Assembly (NCBI GenBank): GCA_020049515.1
Contig: JAIFKQ010000019.1
Coordinates: 1-34,019, forward strand
DNA from: Paludibacter sp.
GTDB lineage: Bacteria; Bacteroidota; Bacteroidia; Bacteroidales; Paludibacteraceae
Direction: 5' to 3'
Length of the DNA: 34,019 nucleotides
In this document: piece by piece, positions 15,391-23,277 of the stretch
How the letters are laid out: every line of letters starts with the position of its first letter
Position numbering within the stretch: the stretch's first letter is position 1
Program-made: the position numbers and the translations under genes
Notes under the pieces: model-generated
The model's input: only the letters and a program-made list of their open reading frames with translations
Databases searched by the model: none
What the model was told of the DNA's origin: nothing

Positions 15391-16185
15391 ATGAAACAAT
15401 ATACAGCTCTTTTGCAACGCGTATTAGCCGAAGGTGTTCACAAAGAAGACCGTACAGGAACAGGAACCATTAGTATTTTTGGACATCAAATGCGCTTTAA
15501 TATGGAAGATGGATTTCCATGTTTGACAACAAAAAAACTCCACCTCAAGTCTATTATTCACGAACTATTGTGGTTTTTGAATGGCGATACCAATGTAAAA
15601 TACTTAAATGATAATAGCGTGCGCATTTGGAACGAATGGGCTGACGAGAATGGCGATTTGGGGCATATTTATGGCTATCAATGGCGGTCGTGGCCAGATT
15701 ATGCTGGTGGAACAATAGACCAAATTACAGAAGCAGTGAATATGATAAAGAATAATCCCGATTCACGTCGTATCATCGTAAGTGCTTGGAATGTAGCCGA
15801 CATACCGAATATGAAGTTGCCACCATGTCATGCTTTTTTTCAGTTTTACGTGGCCAATGGCCGTTTAAGTTTACAACTTTACCAACGCAGTGCCGATATT
15901 TTTTTAGGTGTGCCATTTAATATTGCTTCCTACGCTTTATTACTTCAAATGATGGCTCAAGTTACTGGGCTTAAAGCTGGTGATTTCGTTCATACATTGG
16001 GTGATGCACACATTTACACTAATCATCTGGAGCAGGTAAACTTACAACTTTCGAGAGACATACGCCCCCTACCAAAAATGTTTATAAACGAAAATGTGAA
16101 AGATATTTTCTCATTTAAGATTGAAGATTTTCAACTCACCGACTATAATCCACATCCACATATTAAAGGAGATGTGGCCATTTAG
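15391..16185 (+). CDS. thyA: Thymidylate synthase
   Basis: ThyA methylates dUMP to dTMP using methylenetetrahydrofolate and releases dihydrofolate, which DHFR (next gene) reduces. It has 264 residues, the same length as E. coli ThyA. The catalytic nucleophile is Cys146 in '[10 protein letters not shown]'. Conserved elements include 'DRTGTGT' (20-26), '[11 protein letters not shown]' (58-68), 'GHIYGYQWR' (91-99), '[15 protein letters not shown]' and 'GDAHIYTNH'. The gene is followed by folA after 229 bp containing a promoter box, so the pair shares a pathway but probably not a single transcript. Assignment is certain. Confidence 0.97.
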   Translation: MKQYTALLQRVLAEGVHKEDRTGTGTISIFGHQMRFNMEDGFPCLTTKKLHLKSIIHELLWFLNGDTNVKYLNDNSVRIWNEWADENGDLGHIYGYQWRSWPDYAGGTIDQITEAVNMIKNNPDSRRIIVSAWNVADIPNMKLPPCHAFFQFYVANGRLSLQLYQRSADIFLGVPFNIASYALLLQMMAQVTGLKAGDFVHTLGDAHIYTNHLEQVNLQLSRDIRPLPKMFINENVKDIFSFKIEDFQLTDYNPHPHIKGDVAI

Positions 16186-16228
16186 AGCTAGTATTTCGTA
16201 TAAATAATTATAATAGAATTTACATAAT

Positions 16229-16268
16229 TAATGGAGCAGTTGATTTCAAAACAATCAATTATCCATTA
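16229..16268. promoter_or_regulatory. Two-step inverted repeat between thyA and folA
   Basis: TAATGG (16229-16234) pairs with CCATTA (16263-16268) and TTGATT (16240-16245) with AATCAA (16253-16258). It could be a weak terminator of thyA (a T-rich stretch follows) or an operator. It lies directly upstream of the folA -7 box. Confidence 0.3.
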
Positions 16269-16276
16269 TTATTTTG

Positions 16277-16284
16277 TACTTTTG
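16277..16284 (+). promoter_or_regulatory. Bacteroidota -7 box of folA
   Basis: TACTTTTG is a perfect TAnnTTTG match, 130 bp before the folA ATG. No good -33 element at the right spacing was found. Confidence 0.45.
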
Positions 16285-16414
16285 CGTTCCACTCATCCAT
16301 TTTATTATTCTGTTTTTAGGAAATAAACTAATTGTCAAAGGTTTATAAAAAGCATTAAACACTGCATTTTGAGAGTCTAAAAAGAAATTCTAAAATTCAA
16401 ATTATCAATCTACT

Positions 16415-16924
16415 ATGTCAAAAATTTCAATCATTGCAGCAGTTGCAGATAATTATGCAATTGGTTACTTGAACAAACTTCCTTGGCATTTGCCTGCTGA
16501 CTTGAAGCACTTTAAAGAACTTACCACTGGACATGCCGTAGTAATGGGAAAACGCACTTTCGAGAGTTTGCCGAGCGGACCATTGTCTAACAGAAAAAAT
16601 ATTGTACTCACTTCCATTATGTCTGAGGGAGTTAACGAGGGATATTTTGAAGCAGACTCGCTAGAAGACGTATTTTATCTGACCGAAAAAGAAGAAAAAG
16701 TGTTTATCATTGGTGGAACTTCGGTATATAAACAAACTTTTGATAAAGCAAGTACATTATACATTACTTGGGTTCACTCCAAATTTGCGGCTGACACCTT
16801 TTTCCCCGAAATAAATTTCGAAGAATGGAATGAAGTTAGCAGAGAAGATTATTCTGCAGATGAAAAAAATCCATTTCCTTATTCATTTTCTATTTACGAA
16901 CGAAAAAAAACTATAAAAAAATAA
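16415..16924 (+). CDS. folA: Dihydrofolate reductase
   Basis: DHFR reduces dihydrofolate to tetrahydrofolate with NADPH. It is needed after thymidylate synthesis and is the target of trimethoprim. The 169-residue protein shows 'SIIAAVADNYAIGY' at the N-terminus, 'LPWHLPADLKHF' (22-33) with acidic Asp29 in the active site, the cofactor motif 'VVMGKRTFESLP' (42-53) and 'VFIIGGTSVY' (96-105). The C-terminal strands are complete. Its length is slightly above E. coli FolA (159). The gene ends at a strong terminator. Confidence 0.96.
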   Translation: MSKISIIAAVADNYAIGYLNKLPWHLPADLKHFKELTTGHAVVMGKRTFESLPSGPLSNRKNIVLTSIMSEGVNEGYFEADSLEDVFYLTEKEEKVFIIGGTSVYKQTFDKASTLYITWVHSKFAADTFFPEINFEEWNEVSREDYSADEKNPFPYSFSIYERKKTIKK

Positions 16925-16951
16925 CCTGATTATTCAAATCATACAAATAAC

Positions 16952-16981
16952 GCCTTTCTGTAATAAAGAAAGGCTTTTTTT
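16952..16981 (+). terminator. Intrinsic terminator of folA
   Basis: GCCTTTCT (16952-16959) pairs with AGAAAGGC (16967-16974), with a 7-nt loop and a run of seven T. Confidence 0.88.
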
Positions 16982-17046
16982 GTACTAAATTACCCCATTT
17001 TATAGAATATTCTCTATTGTAAATGGAGTATTTATATCATAATGAT

Positions 17047-17054
17047 TATCTTTG
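17047..17054 (+). promoter_or_regulatory. Bacteroidota -7 box of asnA
   Basis: TATCTTTG is a perfect TAnnTTTG, 48 bp before the asnA ATG. The nearest TTG upstream (17017) is further than the usual 19-20 nt. Confidence 0.55.
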
Positions 17055-17101
17055 CATGCTTTTTTAAAACATCTGTATAAAAACACACAAAAACGAATAT
17101 C

Positions 17102-18139
17102 ATGAGTTATCTTTTTAAACCTACAAATTACAAACCCAAATTAAACCTTCAACAAACGGAATTGGGTATCACTAAAATCAAAGAATTTTTTCAGTCAAAT
17201 CTTTCGGCTGAACTGAGATTGCGCCGAGTAACTGCACCACTATTTGTGCTTCGTGGCACTGGTATAAATGATGATTTGAATGGTACGGAGCGTGCTGTAA
17301 ACTTTCCAATAAAAGATATGGGTGATGCCCGTGCCGAAGTTGTTCATTCGCTGGCTAAATGGAAACGCTTGACTTTAGCAGATTATGGAATTGAAAATGG
17401 CTACGGAATTTATACTGATATGAACGCCATTAGGGCTGATGAAGAACTCGGCAATTTGCATTCACTTTATGTTGACCAATGGGACTGGGAGCTTGTAATG
17501 ACAGCAGAGGAAAGGAATATTGGTTTTCTGAAAAGTATCGTCAACAGTATTTATGCTACTTTTTTACGCACCGAATACTTAGTTTCTGAAAGTTTTCCAG
17601 AAATAAAACCTTGTTTGCCTGCTCAAATAACTTTTATACATTCCGAAGAACTTCGTCAATTGTACCCAACAATGACAGCTAAAGAAAGAGAAACTGAGTT
17701 TACTAAAAAACACAAAGCAGTATTTGTTATCGGTATTGGTGGACCACTTGGAGATGGCGAAAAACACGATGGGCGCGCACCTGATTATGATGATTGGACT
17801 ACAGTAGCCGAAAATGGATTAGCTGGCCTCAATGGAGACATTCTATTTTGGAATCCAGTATTAGAGCTTGCTTTTGAAGTTTCGTCGATGGGAATCCGTG
17901 TAGATAAAATAGCACTTTTACGTCAGTTAGAAATGGAAGGAAAACTTGATAGATTGAATATGTACTTTCACAAACGACTAGCAGAAGGCACTTTACCACT
18001 TTCCATTGGCGGTGGTATTGGACAATCAAGGTTGTGTATGTTCTTTTTACGCAAAGCACATATTGGTGAAATTCAAGCCAGTATTTGGCCTGAACAAATG
18101 TACCACGATTGTAAAGCATTAAATATAACATTGATTTAA
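17102..18139 (+). CDS. asnA: Aspartate-ammonia ligase (asparagine synthetase A)
   Basis: AsnA makes asparagine from aspartate, ATP and free ammonia, with an AMP intermediate. It is a class-II aminoacyl-tRNA-synthetase-like fold. The 345-residue protein carries the family segments 'RVTAPLFVLRGTGINDDLNG', 'VHSLAKWKR', 'LYVDQWDWE', 'GIGGPLGDGEKHDGRAPDYD', and 'PLSIGGGIGQSRLCMFFLRK' with the ATP-binding Arg near the end. It is slightly longer than E. coli AsnA (330), typical for Bacteroidota. It is monocistronic, with its own promoter and a very strong terminator. It uses ammonia rather than glutamine, which ties it to the amt/P-II locus elsewhere in the window. Confidence 0.97.
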   Translation: MSYLFKPTNYKPKLNLQQTELGITKIKEFFQSNLSAELRLRRVTAPLFVLRGTGINDDLNGTERAVNFPIKDMGDARAEVVHSLAKWKRLTLADYGIENGYGIYTDMNAIRADEELGNLHSLYVDQWDWELVMTAEERNIGFLKSIVNSIYATFLRTEYLVSESFPEIKPCLPAQITFIHSEELRQLYPTMTAKERETEFTKKHKAVFVIGIGGPLGDGEKHDGRAPDYDDWTTVAENGLAGLNGDILFWNPVLELAFEVSSMGIRVDKIALLRQLEMEGKLDRLNMYFHKRLAEGTLPLSIGGGIGQSRLCMFFLRKAHIGEIQASIWPEQMYHDCKALNITLI

Positions 18140-18162
18140 TATTCATAAAAAAAACTATTAGC

Positions 18163-18211
18163 TTAAATTCTGAGTTACGTTCTTATAACGTTTCTCAGAA
18201 TTTAATTTTTT
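18163..18211 (+). terminator. Long intrinsic terminator of asnA
   Basis: A 12-bp stem (TTAAATTCTGAG at 18163-18174 with CTCAGAATTTAA at 18194-18205) is extended inside by ACGTT/AACGT after a 2-nt mismatch. Six T follow. Confidence 0.88.
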
Positions 18212-18389
18212 AATAATCAGATGTATCGAGTGTATTGCTACTTTTCCAAGAAAAAAATGATTTATTAGAAAAGTAATTCTTCAAGTCCCTAGTGCAATTT
18301 TTGCAAAGGAAGTAGAAACGTTGGAAATATAAAGTCTTCAATTCTTCAAACTTTACAAACTTTTAAGTGCTTTTCTGACTGTTTTTTTG

Positions 18390-18397
18390 TAATTTCG
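18390..18397 (+). promoter_or_regulatory. Possible -7 box of the hisIE operon
   Basis: TAATTTCG matches TAnnTTnG with one deviation from consensus, 35 bp before the hisIE ATG. Position and composition fit, but no -33 TTG was found. Confidence 0.3.
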
Positions 18398-18432
18398 CAA
18401 ACTAATAGTAAAAAAGTAAAAATCCGATTAAA

Positions 18433-19029
18433 ATGAAAATAGATTTTCAAAAGGTAGGCGGTTTAGTACCTGCCATTATTCAAGATGAACTCACGTCTAA
18501 AGTATTGATGTTGGGATATCTGAATGAAGAAGCATTGACTAAAACACAAGAAAGTGGTCAAGTTACATTTTTTAGCCGAACAAAAAACCGTTTGTGGACA
18601 AAAGGCGAAGAAAGTGGTAATTTTCTAAATGTTGTATCAATTACTCCCGATTGCGACAATGACACTTTATTAATCAAAGTTCATCCAGTTGGGCCAGTTT
18701 GTCATACTGGAACAGATACTTGCTGGGGCGAAAGTAACGAAGGAGACATCACGTTTTTGAAATATCTGCAAGACTTTATCACAGTAAGATACAAGGAAAT
18801 GCCAGAAGGATCATACACCACTTCACTCTTCAAAAAGGGCTTGAATAGAATGGCTCAAAAAGTAGGCGAAGAGGCTGTAGAGACAGTTATTGAAGCGACT
18901 AATGGAACTGAGGAGGGTTTTATTTATGAAGCTTCAGATTTAGTTTTTCATCTTATAGTGCTACTAACTTCCAAAGGTTACTCCTTAGACGATTTAGCAC
19001 GTGAATTGAAAACAAGACATAAATATTAG
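18433..19029 (+). CDS. hisIE: Bifunctional phosphoribosyl-AMP cyclohydrolase / phosphoribosyl-ATP diphosphatase
   Basis: HisIE performs the second and third steps of histidine synthesis: it removes pyrophosphate from phosphoribosyl-ATP and opens the adenine ring. The N-terminal HisI half (1-105) has 'LMLGYLNEEAL', 'TFFSRTKNRLWTKGEESGN', 'PDCDNDTLLIKV' and 'GPVCHTGTDTCWG', the Zn/Mg Cys-rich core. The C-terminal HisE half (about 115-198) has 'YTTSLFKKGLNRMAQKVGEE', 'VETVIEA' and 'YEASDLVFHLIVLL'. The 198-residue length is normal for the fused form. No other his gene is in the window. It is followed 12 nt later by an FtsE-like ATPase. Confidence 0.95.
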   Translation: MKIDFQKVGGLVPAIIQDELTSKVLMLGYLNEEALTKTQESGQVTFFSRTKNRLWTKGEESGNFLNVVSITPDCDNDTLLIKVHPVGPVCHTGTDTCWGESNEGDITFLKYLQDFITVRYKEMPEGSYTTSLFKKGLNRMAQKVGEEAVETVIEATNGTEEGFIYEASDLVFHLIVLLTSKGYSLDDLARELKTRHKY

Positions 19030-19041
19030 ATTATCAATATA

Positions 19042-19827
19042 ATGGAAAAGAAACTGCTGATAAAATACGTAGATGTTGACATTTACCAACAAGAGCTGTT
19101 GGTGCTTAATAATGTTCAACTTGAAATACATTCTGGAGAATTTGTATATTTACTAGGGAAAGTAGGTAGCGGAAAAAGTTCATTATTGAAATCGTTATAC
19201 CACGAAATACCTATACTATCGGGGGTGGCTGGAGTTCTCAATTATGATTTGTTAAGTATCAAAACAAGTGAAGTTCCATATCTACGCCGCAAAATTGGTA
19301 TTGTTTTTCAAGATTTTCAGCTTTTGAACGACAGAACCGTGTATGCAAACCTTGAATTTGTATTGAAGGCAACTGGTTGGAAAGACAACGAAAGTATTGA
19401 AGAACAAATACATAATGTATTAGTACAGGTGGGAATGCCAAACAAAGGATACAAAATGCCACATCAACTTTCGGGCGGAGAACAACAACGTATTGTGATA
19501 GCAAGAGCATTGCTCAATTCTCCTGAAATGATACTGGCGGACGAACCAACAGGGCATTTAGATCCAGAAACGGGTAGAGAGTTGGTGGAATTATTGTATA
19601 ATATTCGCCTATCGGGAACTACAATAATAATGGCTACGCATAATTTGGCTTGGATGGAAAAATTTCCTGGTAGAGTAATTAGAATTGAAGATAATTATTT
19701 GAGGGAAATTACTAACGCCATTAGCATTGAAAAAATTCTAGTACAAGAAGCAGTTGTTGTCGAGGCATTGGTTGAAGAGCCAGAAGCAACAAATGAAAGT
19801 ATTGAAGAAAAACCTACTGATAAATAA
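19042..19827 (+). CDS. ftsE: FtsE-like ABC ATPase with acidic C-terminal tail
   Basis: FtsE is the ATPase partner of FtsX in division, where the pair controls periplasmic peptidoglycan hydrolases. Walker A is GKVGSGKSS (39-47), Q-loop Gln90 (GIVFQDFQLL), signature LSGGEQQR (143-150) and Walker B MILADEP (163-169), followed by the H-loop 'MATHN'. The core fits FtsE/LolD/MacB-type ATPases, about 220 residues. A C-terminal tail of about 35 residues is rich in Glu/Val/Thr and unusually acidic. No FtsX gene is adjacent. LolD, partner of the LolC/E-type permease at 26296, is a possible alternative, although the two genes are far apart. The gene is in an operon with hisIE (12 nt) and a small zinc-ribbon gene (38 nt). 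Confidence 0.78.
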   Translation: MEKKLLIKYVDVDIYQQELLVLNNVQLEIHSGEFVYLLGKVGSGKSSLLKSLYHEIPILSGVAGVLNYDLLSIKTSEVPYLRRKIGIVFQDFQLLNDRTVYANLEFVLKATGWKDNESIEEQIHNVLVQVGMPNKGYKMPHQLSGGEQQRIVIARALLNSPEMILADEPTGHLDPETGRELVELLYNIRLSGTTIIMATHNLAWMEKFPGRVIRIEDNYLREITNAISIEKILVQEAVVVEALVEEPEATNESIEEKPTDK

Positions 19828-19865
19828 TCTAAAGACATCTCAGAAAACTAAATAAAACTCTATAA

Positions 19866-20069
19866 ATGAAAGATTTACTCTGTCCACAATGTAAAATTCG
19901 TCGATTTCAAGTTAAAAATTCTTCAGGCGATTATATTGTAGTAACGGTGAATGTAAACTGTGAAATAGTTCCTATCCATGCAGAAGAATCTCTTATTGGA
20001 TATGATTTGTCGATAGTATATTGCTTAGGGTGCTCATGGAGTGGTTCTGTAAAATCTTTATGTCATTGA
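19866..20069 (+). CDS. Small zinc-ribbon-like protein, 67 aa
   Basis: The protein has paired cysteines at CPQC (Cys6, Cys9) and CLGC (near 53-56), the spacing of a zinc ribbon. The start is well placed, 38 nt after the ftsE-like gene. It seems to be a conserved Bacteroidota small protein, but I cannot name the family or function. A terminator follows 34 nt after the stop. It could bind nucleic acid or a protein partner. Confidence 0.65.
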   Translation: MKDLLCPQCKIRRFQVKNSSGDYIVVTVNVNCEIVPIHAEESLIGYDLSIVYCLGCSWSGSVKSLCH

Positions 20070-20102
20070 TTCAAAAAATTAAATCTGAATACTAATTTCA
20101 TT

Positions 20103-20137
20103 TACCTTTACCATCACGATGGTAAAGGTATTTTTTT
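20103..20137 (+). terminator. Intrinsic terminator of the hisIE-ftsE-zinc ribbon operon
   Basis: A 13-bp perfect stem (TACCTTTACCATC with GATGGTAAAGGTA) with a very short loop is followed by seven T. Confidence 0.9.
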
Positions 20138-20157
20138 ACTCAGAAATACTAAGCACA

Positions 20158-20457
20158 CTACATATTTTTAATCAAGATACTCATCAACTGTGCTTTAGTG
20201 TGCACACCAGGCTGTTTATGAATAACTTGACCATTTTTAAATATCATTAATGTGGGAACACTTTGAATTTGATACTTACTGGCAAGGGATTGATTTTGGT
20301 CCACATCAATTTTAATTACCCTCACTCGCTCACCAAGCTCCTCGGCTACTTGTTTTAAAATAGGGGATTGTGTTTTACATGGACCACACCAAAGGGCATG
20401 AAAATCGACTAAGACGGGATAGTTTACACTAATTATTGAATCAAAATTTGCTTTCAT
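20158..20457 (-). CDS. trxA: Thioredoxin
   Basis: This is a cytoplasmic thiol-disulfide reductant. The Met at 20457 is chosen, which gives the usual 99-residue protein. A longer reading from 20541 adds a basic, poorly conserved leader. The fold has the active site WCGPC in 'DFHALWCGPCKTQSP', 'VIKIDVDQNQSLASKYQ' and the cis-Pro segment 'QSVPTLMIFKNGQ'. The residue before WCGPC is Leu rather than the common Glu/Pro-type residues, which is harmless. It stands alone downstream of the glycogen cluster on the same strand, separated by a perfect hairpin at 20603-20638. Several thioredoxin paralogues usually exist, so the exact role is uncertain. Confidence 0.9.
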   Translation of the reverse strand: MKANFDSIISVNYPVLVDFHALWCGPCKTQSPILKQVAEELGERVRVIKIDVDQNQSLASKYQIQSVPTLMIFKNGQVIHKQPGVHTKAQLMSILIKNM

Positions 20458-20602
20458 TTTATTATTTCTATAATTATCTACTTTATATAAAGCGTGTAAT
20501 ATAATGATTTTCAATTTATTTACTCGAGACCAAATATTCATTTATCAAAAAACACAACTTAAGAACTTGTCAAAAAACCTTTAAGTGGTTTCTGTATTGA
20601 AG

Positions 20603-20638
20603 ACCAAAACCACAAAGAAAATGCTTTGTGGTTTTGGT
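20603..20638 (-). terminator. Perfect 15-bp hairpin after the GH57 gene
   Basis: ACCAAAACCACAAAG pairs perfectly with CTTTGTGGTTTTGGT across a 6-nt loop, 12 bp past the GH57 stop. There is no strong U-run on the minus-strand side, so it may be a weak terminator or an RNA-stabilising structure. Confidence 0.5.
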
Positions 20639-20649
20639 ATAAATAACTA

Positions 20650-21927
20650 TTATTCAATTACAGTCTTTTGCTTTCTTGACTTCAATTTTTTGACTTCATC
20701 TTCAAGTGTTTCAATTTCTTTTTCCTGCTGAGTAATTGTTTTGAGCAATTCATTTAACTCCTCATTTTCAATAGAAGTGGGATATTGATCATCTACCCTA
20801 ACTAAGAAATCTGCCAATACATTCATATAATTCATAAATGCATCATAAGCATTCTCAAAATGAGTTCCATAAGCATCTTTGTGACTCATGTATCTAAAAT
20901 TATCAGTAGTCTGAAGCATTAACCAATCACGCAGAAGTGGTTTGTCCGAGCACAATCTAACTCGCTCACCTACAGCATATAACTTATTTAGAGCTTCTTG
21001 CTGCAAGTCATTTCCAGTCCAAGGCGTTAAATTTTTATCTTTACCTACCCAGCTCATTGGATAAGGTACTGACAACTGTCCGGCAGATTCATTATTTTTT
21101 CTAATTTCGGAAGGCATCATAAAGCCAATTTGCTGTTCCATAGCGTGGTATGGCAATGATTTCAGAAAATCAAAAATGCCAGATTGACTAGATTGTGTTA
21201 TTCCAAATGCTTCGTATCCTAAACCAATATTTACGACCTTTTCTCCTTCGGGTAAACTTGCAATCCATCCAATAAAGCTCTCAGATGTTAAGTACATACT
21301 TGAGAATCGGAAAGCAATATCATCACTTAGTTTATGATTTCTAACCAATAGTTTTAATTTTGGCGCATAGGAATGAGAATAGACATAGTTAGGACTTTTC
21401 CAACCTAAAATTTGTTTGGCTTCGTCAATCATCATGGTTTTGTATCCCATTTTGGAAACCAATTCGCCTATTTCGTCCGAATAAATAAGTTCCGCATTAA
21501 ATAAAGTAGTAGGTCTTTTTCCAAAAAGGGCTTCAATTTTATCAGAATGCATTTTTACTTGCATTTCAAACTCATTTGCATCAAAAACCGATGAAAGTGA
21601 GTGTGCATAAGGCTCAGCCAAAAACTCTACACTTCCTGTTTTAGCTAATTCTTTAAAACTATCAATCACTTCGGGTGCATACTGCTCCAATTGCTCTAAT
21701 GTAATACCTGAAATGGAATAAGCACAACGGAATTTACCATTTGAACTTCTAATCATCTCTGCTATTGTCTGATTGGCAGGTAAATATGCTTTTTCCACAA
21801 AATATCTTATACGTTCCTCGGCTTGAAAATCATCATAATAATAATGATCCTGACCAATTTCAAAAAAACGATAACGTTTCAACCGTAGTGGCTGATGAAG
21901 TTGAAAATAAAAACAAATGTTTTTCAT
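20650..21927 (-). CDS. GH57 alpha-amylase-like protein with degenerate motif 4
   Basis: GH57 enzymes cut or rearrange alpha-1,4-glucans with a Glu nucleophile and an Asp acid. The 425-residue protein has motif 1 His11-Gln-Pro-Leu-Arg15 and the nucleophile Glu146 in 'FNAELIYSDE'. Motif 4 reads G235-L-G237-Y-E-A-F-G242. Most active amylases have (M/D)D-Y/G-E-T-F-G here, so the catalytic Asp is Gly237. Flanking Glu/His residues are also replaced (GITQ). A C-terminal coiled coil (about 385-420) is rich in Glu/Lys/Leu. It is the last gene of the debranching-enzyme/GT4/GH57 cluster, which is conserved in Bacteroides. The missing acid suggests a binding or regulatory protein rather than a normal amylase. 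Inactive GH57-like homologues are known in the family. Confidence 0.85.
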   Translation of the reverse strand: MKNICFYFQLHQPLRLKRYRFFEIGQDHYYYDDFQAEERIRYFVEKAYLPANQTIAEMIRSSNGKFRCAYSISGITLEQLEQYAPEVIDSFKELAKTGSVEFLAEPYAHSLSSVFDANEFEMQVKMHSDKIEALFGKRPTTLFNAELIYSDEIGELVSKMGYKTMMIDEAKQILGWKSPNYVYSHSYAPKLKLLVRNHKLSDDIAFRFSSMYLTSESFIGWIASLPEGEKVVNIGLGYEAFGITQSSQSGIFDFLKSLPYHAMEQQIGFMMPSEIRKNNESAGQLSVPYPMSWVGKDKNLTPWTGNDLQQEALNKLYAVGERVRLCSDKPLLRDWLMLQTTDNFRYMSHKDAYGTHFENAYDAFMNYMNVLADFLVRVDDQYPTSIENEELNELLKTITQQEKEIETLEDEVKKLKSRKQKTVIE

Positions 21928-22022
21928 AAATATATTTAAATTTCGAGTTAGACATTAAAAATTACTTGTTTCATGTGATTATTTATTTTATTGGCAAATT
22001 AAAACGACTGAATGTAAATAAA

Positions 22023-23273
22023 TCACATTACACTTTCATAAATTGCTCTTACCTTTCGTCCAGCATCTTCCCATTTAATATTATTTACTTCATCAAGCCC
22101 TAAATCTTGTAAACTTTTGTGCATGGCCGGATTTTTCACAATAGCATAAATTGCATCTGCCATAGCGTCAATATCCCAATAATCTGTTTTTATAGCATGG
22201 GTTAATATTTCTGCACATCCTGATTGCTTAGAAATAATCGAGGGTGTTCCTACTTGCATTGCCTCCAAGGGTGAAATTCCAAAAGGCTCTGACACCGAAG
22301 GCATTATATATACATCACTTTCGGCAAGCATCTCATGTACTTGTCGCCCTTTTAAGAACCCGGTAAAATGAAACCTATCAGCAATATTTCGTTTAGCTAC
22401 TAAATCTATCATTGCGTTCATCATATCACCACTTCCAGCCATCACAAAACGTACATCCTTAGTTTTTTGTAGAACACGATAAGCTGCTTCCACGAAATAC
22501 TCAGGTCCTTTTTGCATGGTAATTCTTCCCAAAAAAGTAACCACTTTATCTTTTCTAGGAGTTTTGGTAAAGGATTCTATATCAGACACTGGTTCTACAG
22601 CGTTGTGCACTGTGGTTACCTTGCGTGGGTCTTGATGGTATTTTTCAATCACTATAGCTCGAGTTAAATTACTCACCGTCATAATGTGGTCTGCAGCATC
22701 CATACCGCGTTTTTCAATACCGTAAACCGTAGGGTTAACTTGACCTCTACTACGGTCAAAATCAGTGGCATGCACATGAATAACCAATGGTTTTCCACTA
22801 ATTTTTTTTGCAAAAACGCCAGCTGGATATGTCAACCAATCGTGTGAATGAATAATATCAAAATCCATTTTATGTGCCAAAACACTTGCCACCGCTTCGT
22901 AATTGGATATTTCTTCAATCAAATTATTGGGATATCTACCAGAAAAGTCGATACAACCTAGGTCATTTGTATGAATCCGGCGAAAATCATATTTTATACC
23001 ATTTCTCAACCAAAAATACTCATCAGGATGCATCATCCTACCAATTCTATTGTTCACATAATTCCAATCATTTTCTTTCCAAACAACGGGTACATTGGAT
23101 GCACCTATTATTTTCAAAAAACTCTGATCTTCATCTCCATGAGGTTTTGGTATCACAAAAGTAATCTCCATATCGTTTTGCATGGCCATACCTCTTGTTA
23201 AACCGTAACTTGCAGTTCCCAATCCACCTAAAATATGTGGTGGAAACTCCCAACCAAACATTAATGCTTTCAT
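22023..23273 (-). CDS. GT-B glycosyltransferase, glycogen-synthase-like (GT4-type)
   Basis: This enzyme adds glucosyl units to a glucan primer, most likely glycogen. The N-terminal motif 'GWEFPPHILGGLGTASYGLT' (7-26) is that of glycogen/starch synthase-type GT-B enzymes. The phosphate-binding pair Arg250/Lys255 (FLGRITMQKG) and the E-x7-E pair Glu329/Glu337 (SEPFGISPLEAMQVG) are present, as is His144 (IHSHDWLTYP). The 416-residue length is shorter than classical GlgA (about 475-480). It starts 4 nt after the stop of the debranching enzyme, so translational coupling is likely. The sugar-nucleotide donor cannot be told from sequence. Confidence 0.88.
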   Translation of the reverse strand: MKALMFGWEFPPHILGGLGTASYGLTRGMAMQNDMEITFVIPKPHGDEDQSFLKIIGASNVPVVWKENDWNYVNNRIGRMMHPDEYFWLRNGIKYDFRRIHTNDLGCIDFSGRYPNNLIEEISNYEAVASVLAHKMDFDIIHSHDWLTYPAGVFAKKISGKPLVIHVHATDFDRSRGQVNPTVYGIEKRGMDAADHIMTVSNLTRAIVIEKYHQDPRKVTTVHNAVEPVSDIESFTKTPRKDKVVTFLGRITMQKGPEYFVEAAYRVLQKTKDVRFVMAGSGDMMNAMIDLVAKRNIADRFHFTGFLKGRQVHEMLAESDVYIMPSVSEPFGISPLEAMQVGTPSIISKQSGCAEILTHAIKTDYWDIDAMADAIYAIVKNPAMHKSLQDLGLDEVNNIKWEDAGRKVRAIYESVM

Positions 23274-23277
23274 CGTA

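Noticed and set aside
20458-20541. N-terminal extension of thioredoxin
   Set aside because: Basic, unconserved leader; the usual thioredoxin length is reached from 20457.
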